64,000 nt of DNA from Halorientalis marina (GTDB lineage Archaea; Halobacteriota; Halobacteria; Halobacteriales; Haloarculaceae): assembly GCF_023028345.1 (NCBI RefSeq), contig NZ_CP095487.1, positions 992,001 through 1,056,000 on the forward strand, in the 5' to 3' direction. Under the pieces are notes generated by a model. It made no database searches. It saw only the letters and a list, made by a program, of their open reading frames with translations, and was not told the origin of the DNA. Both the position numbers and the translations under genes were made by a program. Position 1 is the first letter of the stretch, and each line of letters begins with the position of its first letter. Below are positions 44,206 through 52,917 of this stretch, one piece after another.

Positions 44206-45321
44206 ATGCAGTCCCGCGAGTCCCTCCCCGACCCCGTACTCGTCGCCGGGCTCCTCGCCAACCTCGCCCCGTTCGCGCTCTTCCGGCGGGCACTGCCGGA
44301 CCTCGCCGCGGAACCGTTCGACAACATCTGGATCGCGGAGTTCACGGCCGCCATCGTCGACGGCGCGCCGCTGACCGTCGCCCCCGACCCGTGGTTCCGG
44401 TACGTCCCACAGGTGCTCGTGCTCCGGGCCGTCTCCGTCGTCGAGCCCGTCGACGCCGCCGATGCACTCGCCGCCAACGCCGCGTACACGGTTCTCTGCG
44501 AGGCCGTCCTGACGCCGCTCGCGCTCTACTGGTTCGTCTCGACCGTCTACGCCCGGCGGGAGGGGCTCGCGGCCCTCTTCGCGGCCGCACTCTTTCGTTT
44601 CCTCGTCGTCCCCGGCGGGCCGCTGGTGGGACTCGATATGTACACGCTCGTCTGGTACTACACGCACCACTGGCAGTACGCCTTCGCGATGCCGTGGATA
44701 CTGGTCTCGTTCGCCGCGGTCGTCCGCGCGGTCCGGGCCGACTCCGGCCACGCCGTGACGCTGTTCGGTCGCCAGGTCGGTCGCCGCCGCTTCTATCTCG
44801 CCCTCGCCGGTGGTACCCTCGGCGTCGCCGGGAGCATCCAGCTCGTCCAGGCCGGTCTCGCCGCGTACGTCCTCGCGCTCGCGCTCCTCTGGTCCCGCGA
44901 GTGGCAACCCCTCGGCGCCGTCGCGGCGGTATCGATGCTCGTCGCCCTTCCCAACGCCGTCGTCTGGTCACGGTACCCCGGCCGCTGGCTCTCACAGGGC
45001 GTCGACAAGTCCGCCGCCGGTGCCCGGTCGCTCCCACCTGAGGCTATCGCGCTCGTCGTCTTCCTGCTGGCCGGCGGACTGGTCTTCGCGGCGACGGTCC
45101 TGCCCGCGACGGACGGGGCCGCCGACGGCCACCACCTGGTCCTCGCGTGGACGGCCGCCTCGGCCGGCCTGGTCCTGTGTTTCAGCACACTCGGCGCGGT
45201 CTGGTACAACTACCACGCGGTCTACTCGCTGAAGTACGTCGTCCTCGCGTGGGCGGCCATCACGGTCGTGCCCGCGACCGGCGAGGACGGGGTCGCCACG
45301 GTCCCGGTCCCGGGTGGCTAA
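44206..45321 (+). CDS. polytopic membrane protein, hypothetical
   Basis: A 371-residue protein with about eight to ten hydrophobic segments from residue 10 to the end, Arg-rich cytoplasmic-type loops, and aromatic-rich parts (LVWYYTHHWQYAFAMPW; LGAVWYNYHAVYSLKYV). I do not recognise the family; a GT-C-like membrane enzyme is conceivable from the loop FDNIWIAEFTAA and the adjacent AglD-like gene, but no clear catalytic DxD is seen. ATG 44206 follows CTTATGTG at ~44173-44180 by about 30 nt; an in-frame ATG at 44176 overlaps that promoter and is less likely. Confidence 0.75.
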   Translation: MQSRESLPDPVLVAGLLANLAPFALFRRALPDLAAEPFDNIWIAEFTAAIVDGAPLTVAPDPWFRYVPQVLVLRAVSVVEPVDAADALAANAAYTVLCEAVLTPLALYWFVSTVYARREGLAALFAAALFRFLVVPGGPLVGLDMYTLVWYYTHHWQYAFAMPWILVSFAAVVRAVRADSGHAVTLFGRQVGRRRFYLALAGGTLGVAGSIQLVQAGLAAYVLALALLWSREWQPLGAVAAVSMLVALPNAVVWSRYPGRWLSQGVDKSAAGARSLPPEAIALVVFLLAGGLVFAATVLPATDGAADGHHLVLAWTAASAGLVLCFSTLGAVWYNYHAVYSLKYVVLAWAAITVVPATGEDGVATVPVPGG

Positions 45322-45393
45322 TACTTCGGTCCCGTTCCCCCAGCGTCGGAATCGGCGCCAGGCTTTTTCAACGTCCGCGTCGCCGGTTCGAAT

Positions 45394-45579
45394 ATGAACG
45401 AGGCGTTCGTTCAGTTGGTCTGTCCCGACTGCCGGAAGGACTGGGAAGCGAAGCCGATGGACCTCCCCGCGCCCGACGCCGCGTTCGCGTGTCCCGACTG
45501 CGAGGCCGAGCGGCCGGTCGCCGAGTTCATGCGCACCGACCGCGACCTCGAAGTGCTCAAGGAGTTCGAGGCGGTCTAG
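45394..45579 (+). CDS. small zinc-ribbon protein (61 aa)
   Basis: A 61-residue protein with two Cys pairs (CPDCRKDW at ~10-17 and CPDCEAER at ~33-40), enough for one zinc site, then an acidic helix (FMRTDRDLEVLKEFEAV). Start ATG 45394 follows GGCTTTTTCAACG by about 28 nt. It is one of several zinc micro-proteins in the window and I recall close relatives across haloarchaea. Its TAG stop overlaps the opposing radical-SAM stop in CTAG (45576-45579). Confidence 0.82.
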   Translation: MNEAFVQLVCPDCRKDWEAKPMDLPAPDAAFACPDCEAERPVAEFMRTDRDLEVLKEFEAV

Positions 45580-47300
45580 TCCGCGCCCTCGGGCGACTGC
45601 GCGGTGGCGAACGTCCCGAGGTCGACCTCCTCGGTCGCGACCTCCGTGACCGACTCGTAGGGACGGTCGACGACGATGTCGCCGGCGGTCCGCTGCCCGA
45701 CGCCCGGAATCGCCGTGAGTTCGTCCATCGACGCCGCGTTCACGTCCAGCGGGTAGGGCACACCCGACACCGAGCGGTAGCCGTGGCCGGTGACGGCCAC
45801 GTCGACCGTCCGCCCGAGGGCGCGCTCGCCCGGGAGCCCGACGAGCAGGGGGTAGGTCCCCAGCTGTCGGCCGAAGGTCTTGCCGTCCTGGTGATACTCC
45901 AGGTGGACGTCGGGCAGGACGGTTCCGGGCGGTGCGAGCCGCTTGAGCATCGGGTTGTCGATGGTCTCCCGGATGTCGCGCTTGTAGGGCTTGAACTGGT
46001 CTTTGTGCTCCTTGGCGATGTCCGCGCCCGTCTCGGACATGTCCGTGCCGGCGAAGGCCATCACCTGCCGGATGTTCACCCGCCGGAGCATCAACCCCTC
46101 GTCGTAGACCCGCTGCAGGAACCGCTTGTTGTGCTCGTAGGTCTCGGGCCGCTCGCCCATCAGCCCGTGGACGAGGTTGATCCCCGGGAGGAGCTTGGGG
46201 AGGCGGCGGGCCGCGCCGTCGCCGTGGTTGGGGGCCGTATCTCTATCGCCGCCCGGCCGCCACCCCGCCTCCTCGTTGACGATCTTCACCGCGCGGAAAC
46301 ACTCCTCGGCGGAGACGTTGAGGTTGTTCTCCTCCTGGACGACGGGGTCGGCGGACTCCAGTCCGAACGCGGCGGTGTCGCCGGGCGTGTTGTGTTCCGC
46401 GATGACCCGGATACCCTCCCGGGACAGCTCCGGCCACTCGACGATGGTGATGGGGTTCATGTTGTCGAGGTGGAGCGTCTCCAGGTCCGGCGCGACCGCC
46501 CGAATCCCGCCGTACAGCTCCCGGAGGGCCTCGGGGTTGGGCTTCTCGCCGTCGCCGCCGTAGGCCAGGATGTCGGCCTGTCGGCCCAGCCGGAAGTGGC
46601 GTGCGCCCCGCTCGGAGAGGGCCGCGACCTCGTCGACGACCGTCTCGGTCGGGCGGAACGAGGGGTCGCCGTACAGCGGTTCCGTGCAAAAGGAACAGCG
46701 GTACGGACAGCCCCGGGAGGTCTCCAGCTCGCAGATGAGGTAGTCCGGGTGGTTGGGGTGCTGTTCGATGACGAACGCGCCCGCTCGCGCCCAGCGGGCG
46801 ATCTCCTCGTTGTCGCGCATCCGGTCGGAAAAGCCCTCCATGCCGCCGTGGACGAGGTCGTAGGCCGCGGCCTCGATGTCGCCCTTGGCGACGAAGTCGT
46901 AGTCGAGGTCGTCGCGCTCGGTGTCCTGTGCGCCGGCGTTCTCGTCGCCCACGCCGAAGCGGACGGGGCCGCCCATCAGGGTCGTCCCCTCGGCGGTCCA
47001 GGCCAGTTCGCGCACCTCGTCGGGTTCGGCGGGCGTCCCCCCGACGTAGCTGCCGGGGACGGTCATCCCGCCGACGTAGATCATGAGGTCCGCGGACTCC
47101 ACGTCGCGCCACCGCTCGCGGTCGTCGCGGAGGGCGTCGATGGTGTGGTAGGTGATCGCATCCTCGGGGACGCCCGCGTCGACGAGCGCCCCGGCGGTGT
47201 AGCGCGGGTACGTCGAGACGTAGGGTGGGACGCCGAAGTGGGCCGGCTCGTCGACGTAGCCGTCCACGATGGTCACGTCCAGGTCCGCCGGGTCGGTCAT
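45576..47300 (-). CDS. radical SAM protein with C-terminal helix-hairpin-helix (COG1031-like)
   Basis: A 574-residue protein. N-terminal ~190 residues form a cobalamin-binding-like Rossmann domain (VTIVDGYVDEPAHFG...MIYVGGMTVPGSYVGG). The radical SAM core starts at ELETSRGCPYRCSFC, with the Cx3Cx2C iron-sulfur motif, and continues through GLGRQADILAYGG-like and LHLDNMNPITIVEWPE. The C-terminus has a helix-hairpin-helix (VNAASMDELTAIPGVGQRTAGDIV) that suggests nucleic-acid binding. The family is archaeal and uncharacterised. The start ATG is 47300. It overlaps the small zinc-ribbon gene by 4 bp at the 3' end. Confidence 0.88.
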   Translation of the reverse strand: MTDPADLDVTIVDGYVDEPAHFGVPPYVSTYPRYTAGALVDAGVPEDAITYHTIDALRDDRERWRDVESADLMIYVGGMTVPGSYVGGTPAEPDEVRELAWTAEGTTLMGGPVRFGVGDENAGAQDTERDDLDYDFVAKGDIEAAAYDLVHGGMEGFSDRMRDNEEIARWARAGAFVIEQHPNHPDYLICELETSRGCPYRCSFCTEPLYGDPSFRPTETVVDEVAALSERGARHFRLGRQADILAYGGDGEKPNPEALRELYGGIRAVAPDLETLHLDNMNPITIVEWPELSREGIRVIAEHNTPGDTAAFGLESADPVVQEENNLNVSAEECFRAVKIVNEEAGWRPGGDRDTAPNHGDGAARRLPKLLPGINLVHGLMGERPETYEHNKRFLQRVYDEGLMLRRVNIRQVMAFAGTDMSETGADIAKEHKDQFKPYKRDIRETIDNPMLKRLAPPGTVLPDVHLEYHQDGKTFGRQLGTYPLLVGLPGERALGRTVDVAVTGHGYRSVSGVPYPLDVNAASMDELTAIPGVGQRTAGDIVVDRPYESVTEVATEEVDLGTFATAQSPEGAD

Positions 47301-47358
47301 GCCCGGCTGTTGACGCCCCAGGAGTAAAACGCGTGCGATGCGGTCCCCGGCGGCGCGC

Positions 47359-48180
47359 TCAGACGTAGATGTGCCCCTCGCGCTCGTCGTAGGGGCGGTC
47401 CGGCTCGAAGTCCGCGTTCGCGGCCCGGTGAGTCGCCAGCGCGGCCACCACGCTGTCGATGGCGTCACCGCCCGCGTCGTCGACCAGGCGGCCCCGCAGC
47501 CCCTCGGCGTACTCGATGGCCGTCTCGGCTTCGAGCCCGTCGACGATCGCCCGGCGGCGGTCCCGTGCCCGGCCGCCGGAATCCTTGTACGCCTCGGCGG
47601 GGAGGTCGAGGCCCGCGAGGGTCGCCGCCGGGTAGACCTCGCAGAGCCGGGTCTGTTCGTCGGGATCGTGGTCGCTCGCCGGCGGCCCCATCGGCTCGAC
47701 GGCCACGTCCGGGGCGCGGGCGAGCGGCGCGAGCACGTCCCGGATCCCGTGGAAGGTCTGCTTGTAGACGTACTGGGCGTAGGGACACATGGCTCCGACG
47801 GGGCCGTCGGTTTCGCGGGGCAGATTCGTCCGGTCGCCGCCCGTGACCGACTCGGCGCGGTCCTTGCACTCGCGCTGGAAGCCGTCGGCGTCGTGTGCGA
47901 CCGTCGTCACCCACTCGACGGCGCCGGCCCAGTCCTCGCGGTCGTGGAGGTCGGCGGGGACGCCGAAGGGGAAATCGAGCCCGGCGACGGTCGCGTCGCG
48001 CAGGAACTCGACGAGGCGGCCGAGACAGGGGGCGCGGTCGGCGACGCCGAACCGCTCGGCGGCCGACTGGCACGACTCGATCCGGAGGCGGTCGCCGTCG
48101 GCCGCCGCCGTCGCGATCCAGATCCCGTGGCCGGCGTCGCTGGCCCCCGAGAAGTCGATCCCGTGCCGGGTCGCTGTCAT
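47359..48180 (-). CDS. DUF429 family protein
   Basis: A 273-residue soluble protein starting MTATRHGIDFSGASDAGHGIW. The family's early Asp motif (GIDFSG), a second acidic segment (VAGLDFPFGVPADL) and CEVYPAATLAGL are recognisable DUF429 landmarks, along with DAIDSVVAALATHRA near the end. The pattern of acidic residues resembles RNase H-like folds, but no activity is established. ATG 48180 is used; an in-frame Met nine residues upstream gives no extra conserved sequence. It diverges from the small zinc protein at 48250. Confidence 0.85.
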   Translation of the reverse strand: MTATRHGIDFSGASDAGHGIWIATAAADGDRLRIESCQSAAERFGVADRAPCLGRLVEFLRDATVAGLDFPFGVPADLHDREDWAGAVEWVTTVAHDADGFQRECKDRAESVTGGDRTNLPRETDGPVGAMCPYAQYVYKQTFHGIRDVLAPLARAPDVAVEPMGPPASDHDPDEQTRLCEVYPAATLAGLDLPAEAYKDSGGRARDRRRAIVDGLEAETAIEYAEGLRGRLVDDAGGDAIDSVVAALATHRAANADFEPDRPYDEREGHIYV

Positions 48181-48249
48181 GACATCGACTGTGGGGGCCC
48201 ACGGCAAAAAGCCGGGGCATTGATGACTCTGGGACGCCTACGCTCTGGT

Positions 48250-48408
48250 ATGCCAAAGACGCTCGAAGTGAAGTGTACGAGCGCCGACTGTGAACTCGAT
48301 ATGTTCGAGCTTCACTACACGTACGACATGCCGGACAGCGTGGGGGTGGCCGACTTCGACTGCCCGTACTGCGGCGAGGGGGACGGACTGGAAGAGATCG
48401 AGCTATGA
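48250..48408 (+). CDS. small zinc protein (52 aa)
   Basis: A 52-residue protein: MPKTLEVKCTSADCELDMF at the start and FDCPYCGEGDGLEEIEL at the end, giving a Cx4C plus CxxC zinc site around a beta hairpin. I recall this as a conserved haloarchaeal small protein (DUF7559-type). The ATG is at 48250, and its TGA overlaps the Hsp20 ATG (ATGA at 48405-48408), so the two are translationally coupled. Confidence 0.8.
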   Translation: MPKTLEVKCTSADCELDMFELHYTYDMPDSVGVADFDCPYCGEGDGLEEIEL

Positions 48409-48926
48409 TCCGGGAACTCGGCCGGACGCTGACCGACACCGTGATGGAGACCGTCGGCCGCGCGGCCAGCCGCGTCCAGGAGCGGCGCCCGCTCCCGGTC
48501 GACCTGCTCGAAAGCGACGAGGCCTACCTCGCGGTGTTCGACGCGCCCGGCGCGACCAGCAGCGACGTCCAGGTCCGCTTCGACGAGAACCGCGTCGAGG
48601 TCCGACTCGACCGCTTCCGCGACTTCTACGACGGCTTCGAGATGCGCTTGCCCGGCCGCGGCCTCTCGCTCGACGGCCACGTCACCCTCCCGCCGGACGC
48701 CAAGGTCGACGCCCGCGAGGCGGCCGCGACGCTCAAACGGAACGGTACGCTCCACGTCCGCGTCCCCAAAACCGAGGACGCGACCGCGTCCGTCGGCGAG
48801 GAGACGGTCGAGACCGACGTGGAATCCGACGACGCCGACGACCACGAAGCGGACGAGACTGAAGCCGAGGACGCCCACGACGATTCCGAAGCCGACGACG
48901 GCACCGACGAGACCGACGACGAGTAA
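48405..48926 (+). CDS. Hsp20 / alpha-crystallin family protein
   Basis: A 173-residue small heat-shock-like protein. The alpha-crystallin domain runs about 28-125: LPVDLLESDEAYLAVFDAPGA, VEVRLDRF, the conserved LPGRGLSLDGHVTLPPDAKVD-type region (start and end), and the C-terminal strand ATLKRNGTLHVRVPK, the LxxGVLxVxxPK equivalent. A ~50-residue Asp/Glu/Thr-rich tail follows, with no IxI motif, so oligomer assembly may differ. It overlaps the upstream zinc protein gene by 4 bp and its TAA touches the stop of the opposing FAD oxidoreductase gene. Confidence 0.87.
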   Translation: MIRELGRTLTDTVMETVGRAASRVQERRPLPVDLLESDEAYLAVFDAPGATSSDVQVRFDENRVEVRLDRFRDFYDGFEMRLPGRGLSLDGHVTLPPDAKVDAREAAATLKRNGTLHVRVPKTEDATASVGEETVETDVESDDADDHEADETEAEDAHDDSEADDGTDETDDE

Positions 48927-50114
48927 TCACTCGACGGTCATCCCTTCGACCACCGCGAACTCCTCGTCACCGTCGAACCGCGCCGGGTCGAACGCTCGCA
49001 GGACGTCGTCGCTCTCCTTCTCCCGCTCACCCGCTATCTCGTCGGCGACGCGCTCGCCCAGCGCCGGCGCGCGCATGAAGCCGTGGCCGTGCCAGCCGAC
49101 GGCGACGAACAGCCCGGGCGCTACCGCCCCGACGAGCGGGTCGCGGTCCGGCGTCGCCGTACAGAGGCCGGCCCACGAGTCGGTCACGTCCGTCGGCCCG
49201 TCGGCCGAAAGCGCCGCGTCGAGGCGCGCCAGCGCGTCGCTTCGGAAGTCCTCGTCTGCCGTCCGGTCCCAGTCGTCTGGGTCGGCGGCCCGCTCCTCCG
49301 TGCCGTCGCCGACGAGGAAACCCCCCGCCTTCGCCCGGCAGTAGAACCCCCGCGTCGCGTCGTACAGTGTCGGCGTCGTCTCGGCCGCGCTCGACGGCGC
49401 TGTCACGAGCGCCTGCACGCGGTACGGCTTGACCTGAATCGCGACGCCCGCGTCGGCCAGCACCGGCTTCGTGTGGGCGCCCGCCGCGACGAGGACGGCG
49501 TCGAACCGCTCGCGACCCGCTGGCGTCACGACCGTCGCGCCCGGTCCCGAATCGCCCCTCGCTGACTCCGTCCCTGCGGGCGTTGCGTCCACCGCGACCT
49601 CGGTTCCCGTCCGGAGAGTCGCGCCCGCGGCGCTGGCCCGCTCGGCGACGACCGCCGCGTACTCCGCGGGGTCGGCACAGAGCGCGTCCCGGGCGACGGC
49701 GGCCACGGCCACGTCGTCCGTTTCGAGGCCGGGAAACTCGGCGGCGAGCGCGTCCGGGTCGAGAAGAGTCACGTCACGGTCGTTGTCCCGCATCCGCGGG
49801 ACCTGCTTACGGATGGCCCGCTCCCGCTTCTCGTCACCCTCACGAGCGAGCCAGACGTATGGCCGGTCGGTAACCGAGAAGCGCGTCTCGGCCGCGAGGT
49901 CGCGGAACCGTTCGAGCGCACGCGCGGCGACGGCGGCGTCCAGCCGGTCGGCGAACGCGTCGTAACAGATGCCGGCGGCGCGGCCGGTGCTCCCGGCACC
50001 GACCGCGTCGCGCTCGAACAGCGTCACGTCGTGGCCGTCCGCCGCGAGGGCGGCCGCGGCCGTCACGCCGACCGCGCCGGCGCCGACGACCCCGACGCGT
50101 TTCACGTCTCCCAT
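48927..50114 (-). CDS. FAD-dependent oxidoreductase (DAO family)
   Basis: A 395-residue flavoprotein with the N-terminal dinucleotide-binding motif VGVVGAGAVGVTAAAALAADG and acidic end TLFERD, GSTGRAAGICY (flavin contact), and the C-terminal DAO motif VGAVAPGLFVAVGWHGHGFMRAPALGE. It resembles glycine/sarcosine oxidase-type or D-amino-acid dehydrogenases; the substrate cannot be told. The start ATG is 50114 (MGDVKRVGVV). Its stop codon directly abuts the Hsp20 stop on the other strand. Confidence 0.88.
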   Translation of the reverse strand: MGDVKRVGVVGAGAVGVTAAAALAADGHDVTLFERDAVGAGSTGRAAGICYDAFADRLDAAVAARALERFRDLAAETRFSVTDRPYVWLAREGDEKRERAIRKQVPRMRDNDRDVTLLDPDALAAEFPGLETDDVAVAAVARDALCADPAEYAAVVAERASAAGATLRTGTEVAVDATPAGTESARGDSGPGATVVTPAGRERFDAVLVAAGAHTKPVLADAGVAIQVKPYRVQALVTAPSSAAETTPTLYDATRGFYCRAKAGGFLVGDGTEERAADPDDWDRTADEDFRSDALARLDAALSADGPTDVTDSWAGLCTATPDRDPLVGAVAPGLFVAVGWHGHGFMRAPALGERVADEIAGEREKESDDVLRAFDPARFDGDEEFAVVEGMTVE

Positions 50115-50153
50115 CGCTGTCGATTACGGCCCGGGCGGGGAAACGCTATCGGC

Positions 50154-50402
50154 TCACTCCCGGTCGGGTTCGAGTTCCGGCTCGGGGACCAGTTCCCCCT
50201 CGGCCCGCCGTTCCCGCAGTTCTTCGATCAGCGAGTCGAAGTCCGACCGCTTCTCGCCGAACGTCGCGCCGGCGAGCGCGCCGACGCCGGCGCCGGTACT
50301 CGCCGCGCTCCGGCTGAACAGTCCCCCCAGCGCCGCGCCGACCGCCGCGCCGATTGCCGCGTACTTCGCCCGATTCACAGCGCGTTTCAGTCGTTTTCGC
50401 AT
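50154..50402 (-). CDS. small glycine-zipper membrane-associated protein (82 aa)
   Basis: An 82-residue protein: basic N-terminus (MRKRLKRAVNRAK), a Gly/Ala zipper segment (AAIGAAVGAALGGLFSR...GAGVGALAGATFG, about 15-47) and a charged helix with EPELEPDRE end. Glycine zippers often insert in or pack against membranes. GTTTTATACG on the minus strand at ~50424-50433 places transcription near 50404, so ATG 50402 is preferred to the ATG at 50420. Function unknown. Confidence 0.7.
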   Translation of the reverse strand: MRKRLKRAVNRAKYAAIGAAVGAALGGLFSRSAASTGAGVGALAGATFGEKRSDFDSLIEELRERRAEGELVPEPELEPDRE

Positions 50403-50497
50403 ACCATTGTTCTCGGTCATCGAACGTATAAAACTACTCGCCGCCGTCGGGATTGCGACGCCGGGCTGACCGTCCGGGACCGCCCGCACCCGGACGG

Positions 50498-51097
50498 CTA
50501 CGTCGGGAGGTCGGCGTCGGGGTCGACCACGCGGTCCACTTCGGGCGGCATCTCCCAGTCGGTCGCCAGTTCGAGCAACTGGACGAGGATGCGGGCGGTC
50601 GCCCCCCAGACGGTGTAGCCGTCGACGCGGAAGAAGTGCAGGCGGATGTCGCCGTAGTGGGGGTGGTCCCGGCGCTCGGACTCGTAGTTGTCGAGGTCGG
50701 TCAGGTCGTCGACGGCGAGGACGGCGATCTCGGCCACCTCGCGCTCGTCGGGCGTGTACTCCCGGTCGGGAATCCGTGCCAGGAACGGCCGGACGGAGTA
50801 GCTCGTGATCGTCCGGATGTCGTCGAGGCGGCCGACGATCTCGGCCTCGTCGGGGTCGAGGCCGATCTCCTCGTTGGCCTCCCGGAGCGCCGTCGCCGTC
50901 CGGTCGGCGTCGCTCGGCTCGCGGCCGCCGCCGGGGAAGCTCATCTGCCCCGGGTGTTCGCCGAGGTGGTCCGCACGCTTGGTGAAAAGCAGGTGGTAGC
51001 CGTCGTCGCGGGTGACGACCGGCGCGAGGACCGCGGCCTCCCGCTCCTCGTCGGTCACCGACGCGGCGCCGAACGCGGCCACCCGCTCGAAGTCCAT
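50498..51097 (-). CDS. Nudix hydrolase, CoA pyrophosphatase-like
   Basis: A 199-residue Nudix protein. SFPGGGREPSDADR and TALREANEEIGL form the Nudix box, with the RExxEEIG helix intact. The HLGEHPGQMSFPGG lead-in is typical of the CoA/NUDT7-like branch (LxxHxGQxxFPGG), suggesting hydrolysis of CoA or related diphosphates. The start ATG is 51097. It lies on the minus strand with the next gene upstream 52 bp away, possibly one transcript. Confidence 0.9.
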   Translation of the reverse strand: MDFERVAAFGAASVTDEEREAAVLAPVVTRDDGYHLLFTKRADHLGEHPGQMSFPGGGREPSDADRTATALREANEEIGLDPDEAEIVGRLDDIRTITSYSVRPFLARIPDREYTPDEREVAEIAVLAVDDLTDLDNYESERRDHPHYGDIRLHFFRVDGYTVWGATARILVQLLELATDWEMPPEVDRVVDPDADLPT

Positions 51098-51149
51098 ACC
51101 CCGACAGAGGGGCTCCGTGTTCTTAATTCGTCCGGGGTCGACCGACGGC

Positions 51150-51659
51150 TCACGAGAGCGCGTCGTCCAGCCGGTCCCGCGCCGTCGACAGCTCTACCGG
51201 CGCCGCCCAGGCCTCCAGTTCGTAGCTCACGTCCAGCAACGCCGTCATCCGCTCGACGTCGCCGGCTGCGACCGCCCGTGCCGTATCCGCCCGAAACCGC
51301 TCCTCGGCGGCTTCCCCGACCCGCTCGCGGTCGACGTGGCGTCCACTGACGTCCATGATGTGCGGGAGGTCAGTGGCGTGCTCGGGCAGTTCCGGGAACG
51401 CGACCGGACCCGGTACGAGCAGCGACTCCTCGTCGGTTTGCTCGCCGTTGCCCTCGCTTTCGCCGCCTTCGGTCGGCCGCTCGACCGCGACGAGGTAGTA
51501 CTCCGCGACGGCGGCGTCGATGGCGTCGGCGAAGTCCGCCGGCTCGCGGTCCGCGCCGTCGCGGAAGGCGAGTTCGACGAGCGCCTCCCCGAGTTCGGCC
51601 CGCGTCAGCCCCCCGAAGAGGTCGACGATGCCGGCCAGTTCGTCCCCGCTGGGGTCCAT
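51150..51659 (-). CDS. conserved haloarchaeal hypothetical protein (169 aa)
   Basis: A 169-residue soluble, acidic and mostly helical protein. The N-terminal part DELAGIVDLFGGLTRAELGEALVELAFRD looks like a small helical bundle; DAIDAAVAEYYLVAVE and FPELPEHATDLPHIMDVS lie in the middle; the end (RMTALLDVSYELEAW...STARDRLDDAL) is helical. I recall similar haloarchaeal proteins (DUF7109-type) but no function. The start ATG is 51659. It diverges from the GpgS-like gene. Confidence 0.75.
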   Translation of the reverse strand: MDPSGDELAGIVDLFGGLTRAELGEALVELAFRDGADREPADFADAIDAAVAEYYLVAVERPTEGGESEGNGEQTDEESLLVPGPVAFPELPEHATDLPHIMDVSGRHVDRERVGEAAEERFRADTARAVAAGDVERMTALLDVSYELEAWAAPVELSTARDRLDDALS

Positions 51660-51763
51660 GGCGGAATCGGCGGTCCGCTCGCCCTTGAGGTTTCGGGGAC
51701 TCCTCTGCCGCCGCCGGCGCTCGAACGGGGAGCTTTTTCCGCCCCAGTCCTTACGTCGGGTCG

Positions 51764-52861
51764 ATGGAATACGTCCAGGAGCGCGTGGCGACGCTCCATG
51801 CCTTCTCGGATCGGGTCCCGGACGCGCCGACCGACAGCGCGGCGGTCGTCGTCCCGCTCACCGAGCGGGAACACGCCAGCCTCGCCGCCGAACGGGTGTT
51901 CACGACGCTCGAACGGATCGACCCCGCGCGGGTCGTCGTCGCGCTTCGGGCCAGCCCCGACCGCGTCTCGACGGTCGCTCGCTGGCTCGACTCCTTCGAG
52001 CTCTCGCCCGACGTGCTGTGGTGTAACGCCCCCGAGGTGCGCGAGGAACTCGGCGCGGCCGGGCTGAACGGTCCCGCCGGGAAGGGCCGGGACGTGTGGC
52101 TCGCGCTCGGCGTCGCCGCCAGCGAGGAGTACGTCGTCGTCCACGACGCCGACACGAAGACCTACTCGCGGGCCCACGTCCCGCGCCTGCTTTTCCCACT
52201 CGCGCAGGGCTACGACTTCTCGAAGGGCTACTACGCCCGCGTCGAGAACGACCGTCTCTACGGCCGCCTGTTCCGGCTGTTCTACACGCCCCTGGTCCGG
52301 GCGCTCGACGAGCGCCACGACGAGCCGGTCGTCGATTACCTCGCCGCGTTCCGCTACGCGCTGGCCGGGGAGTTCGCCGCCACGAGCGACCTCGTCCGGC
52401 GCCTGCGCGCCCAGCGGGGCTGGGGCCTGGAGGTCGGGACGCTCGGCGACGCGTTCACCCATGCCGGGTTCGACGGGTCCGCCCAGGTCGACCTCGGCCA
52501 GCACGAACACGACCACCGCGCCGTTTCCGGCCCGCAGGGGCTCGGCGATATGTGTAGCGAGGTCGCGACAGCGCTCTTCCAGGTCGTCGACGACGCCGGC
52601 CTCTCGCTGGACTACGACGCGGTCCGCGAGCGCTACCGAGAGACGGCCGACCGCCTCGTTCGCCAGTACGGGACCGATGCGGCGTTCAACGGCCTCGATT
52701 TCGACGGGGCTGGCGAGCGCGACCAGGTAGCGACCTACGCCGACGCCATCGAACCGCCGGGCGAGGACACGCGCCTGCCGGCCTGGCGCGACACGACCCT
52801 CGACCCCGAAACCGTGGTGGCCGCTTCGGACCGCGCACTCGACGCGGCCGTCGACCGCTGA
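51764..52861 (+). CDS. GT81-like glycosyltransferase (glucosyl-3-phosphoglycerate synthase-like)
   Basis: A 365-residue GT-A enzyme. It resembles the GpgS/MpgS group: a UDP-sugar-binding N-terminal region (AAVVVPLTEREHASLAAERVF), the metal site VVVHDADTKTYSRAHV (DAD = DxD), FSKGYYARVENDRLYGRL, and YTPLVRALDERHDEPV. Such enzymes make glucosyl- or mannosyl-3-phosphoglycerate, precursors of the osmolytes glucosylglycerate/mannosylglycerate. No phosphatase gene is adjacent, so the product is uncertain. The start ATG is 51764, about 30 nt after AGCTTTTTCC. Confidence 0.82.
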   Translation: MEYVQERVATLHAFSDRVPDAPTDSAAVVVPLTEREHASLAAERVFTTLERIDPARVVVALRASPDRVSTVARWLDSFELSPDVLWCNAPEVREELGAAGLNGPAGKGRDVWLALGVAASEEYVVVHDADTKTYSRAHVPRLLFPLAQGYDFSKGYYARVENDRLYGRLFRLFYTPLVRALDERHDEPVVDYLAAFRYALAGEFAATSDLVRRLRAQRGWGLEVGTLGDAFTHAGFDGSAQVDLGQHEHDHRAVSGPQGLGDMCSEVATALFQVVDDAGLSLDYDAVRERYRETADRLVRQYGTDAAFNGLDFDGAGERDQVATYADAIEPPGEDTRLPAWRDTTLDPETVVAASDRALDAAVDR

Positions 52862-52917
52862 CCCGTTCCCCCGCCGGTGGCACGGAGTTTTTAACGGTTC
52901 CCCTGTTACGGCCGCGT

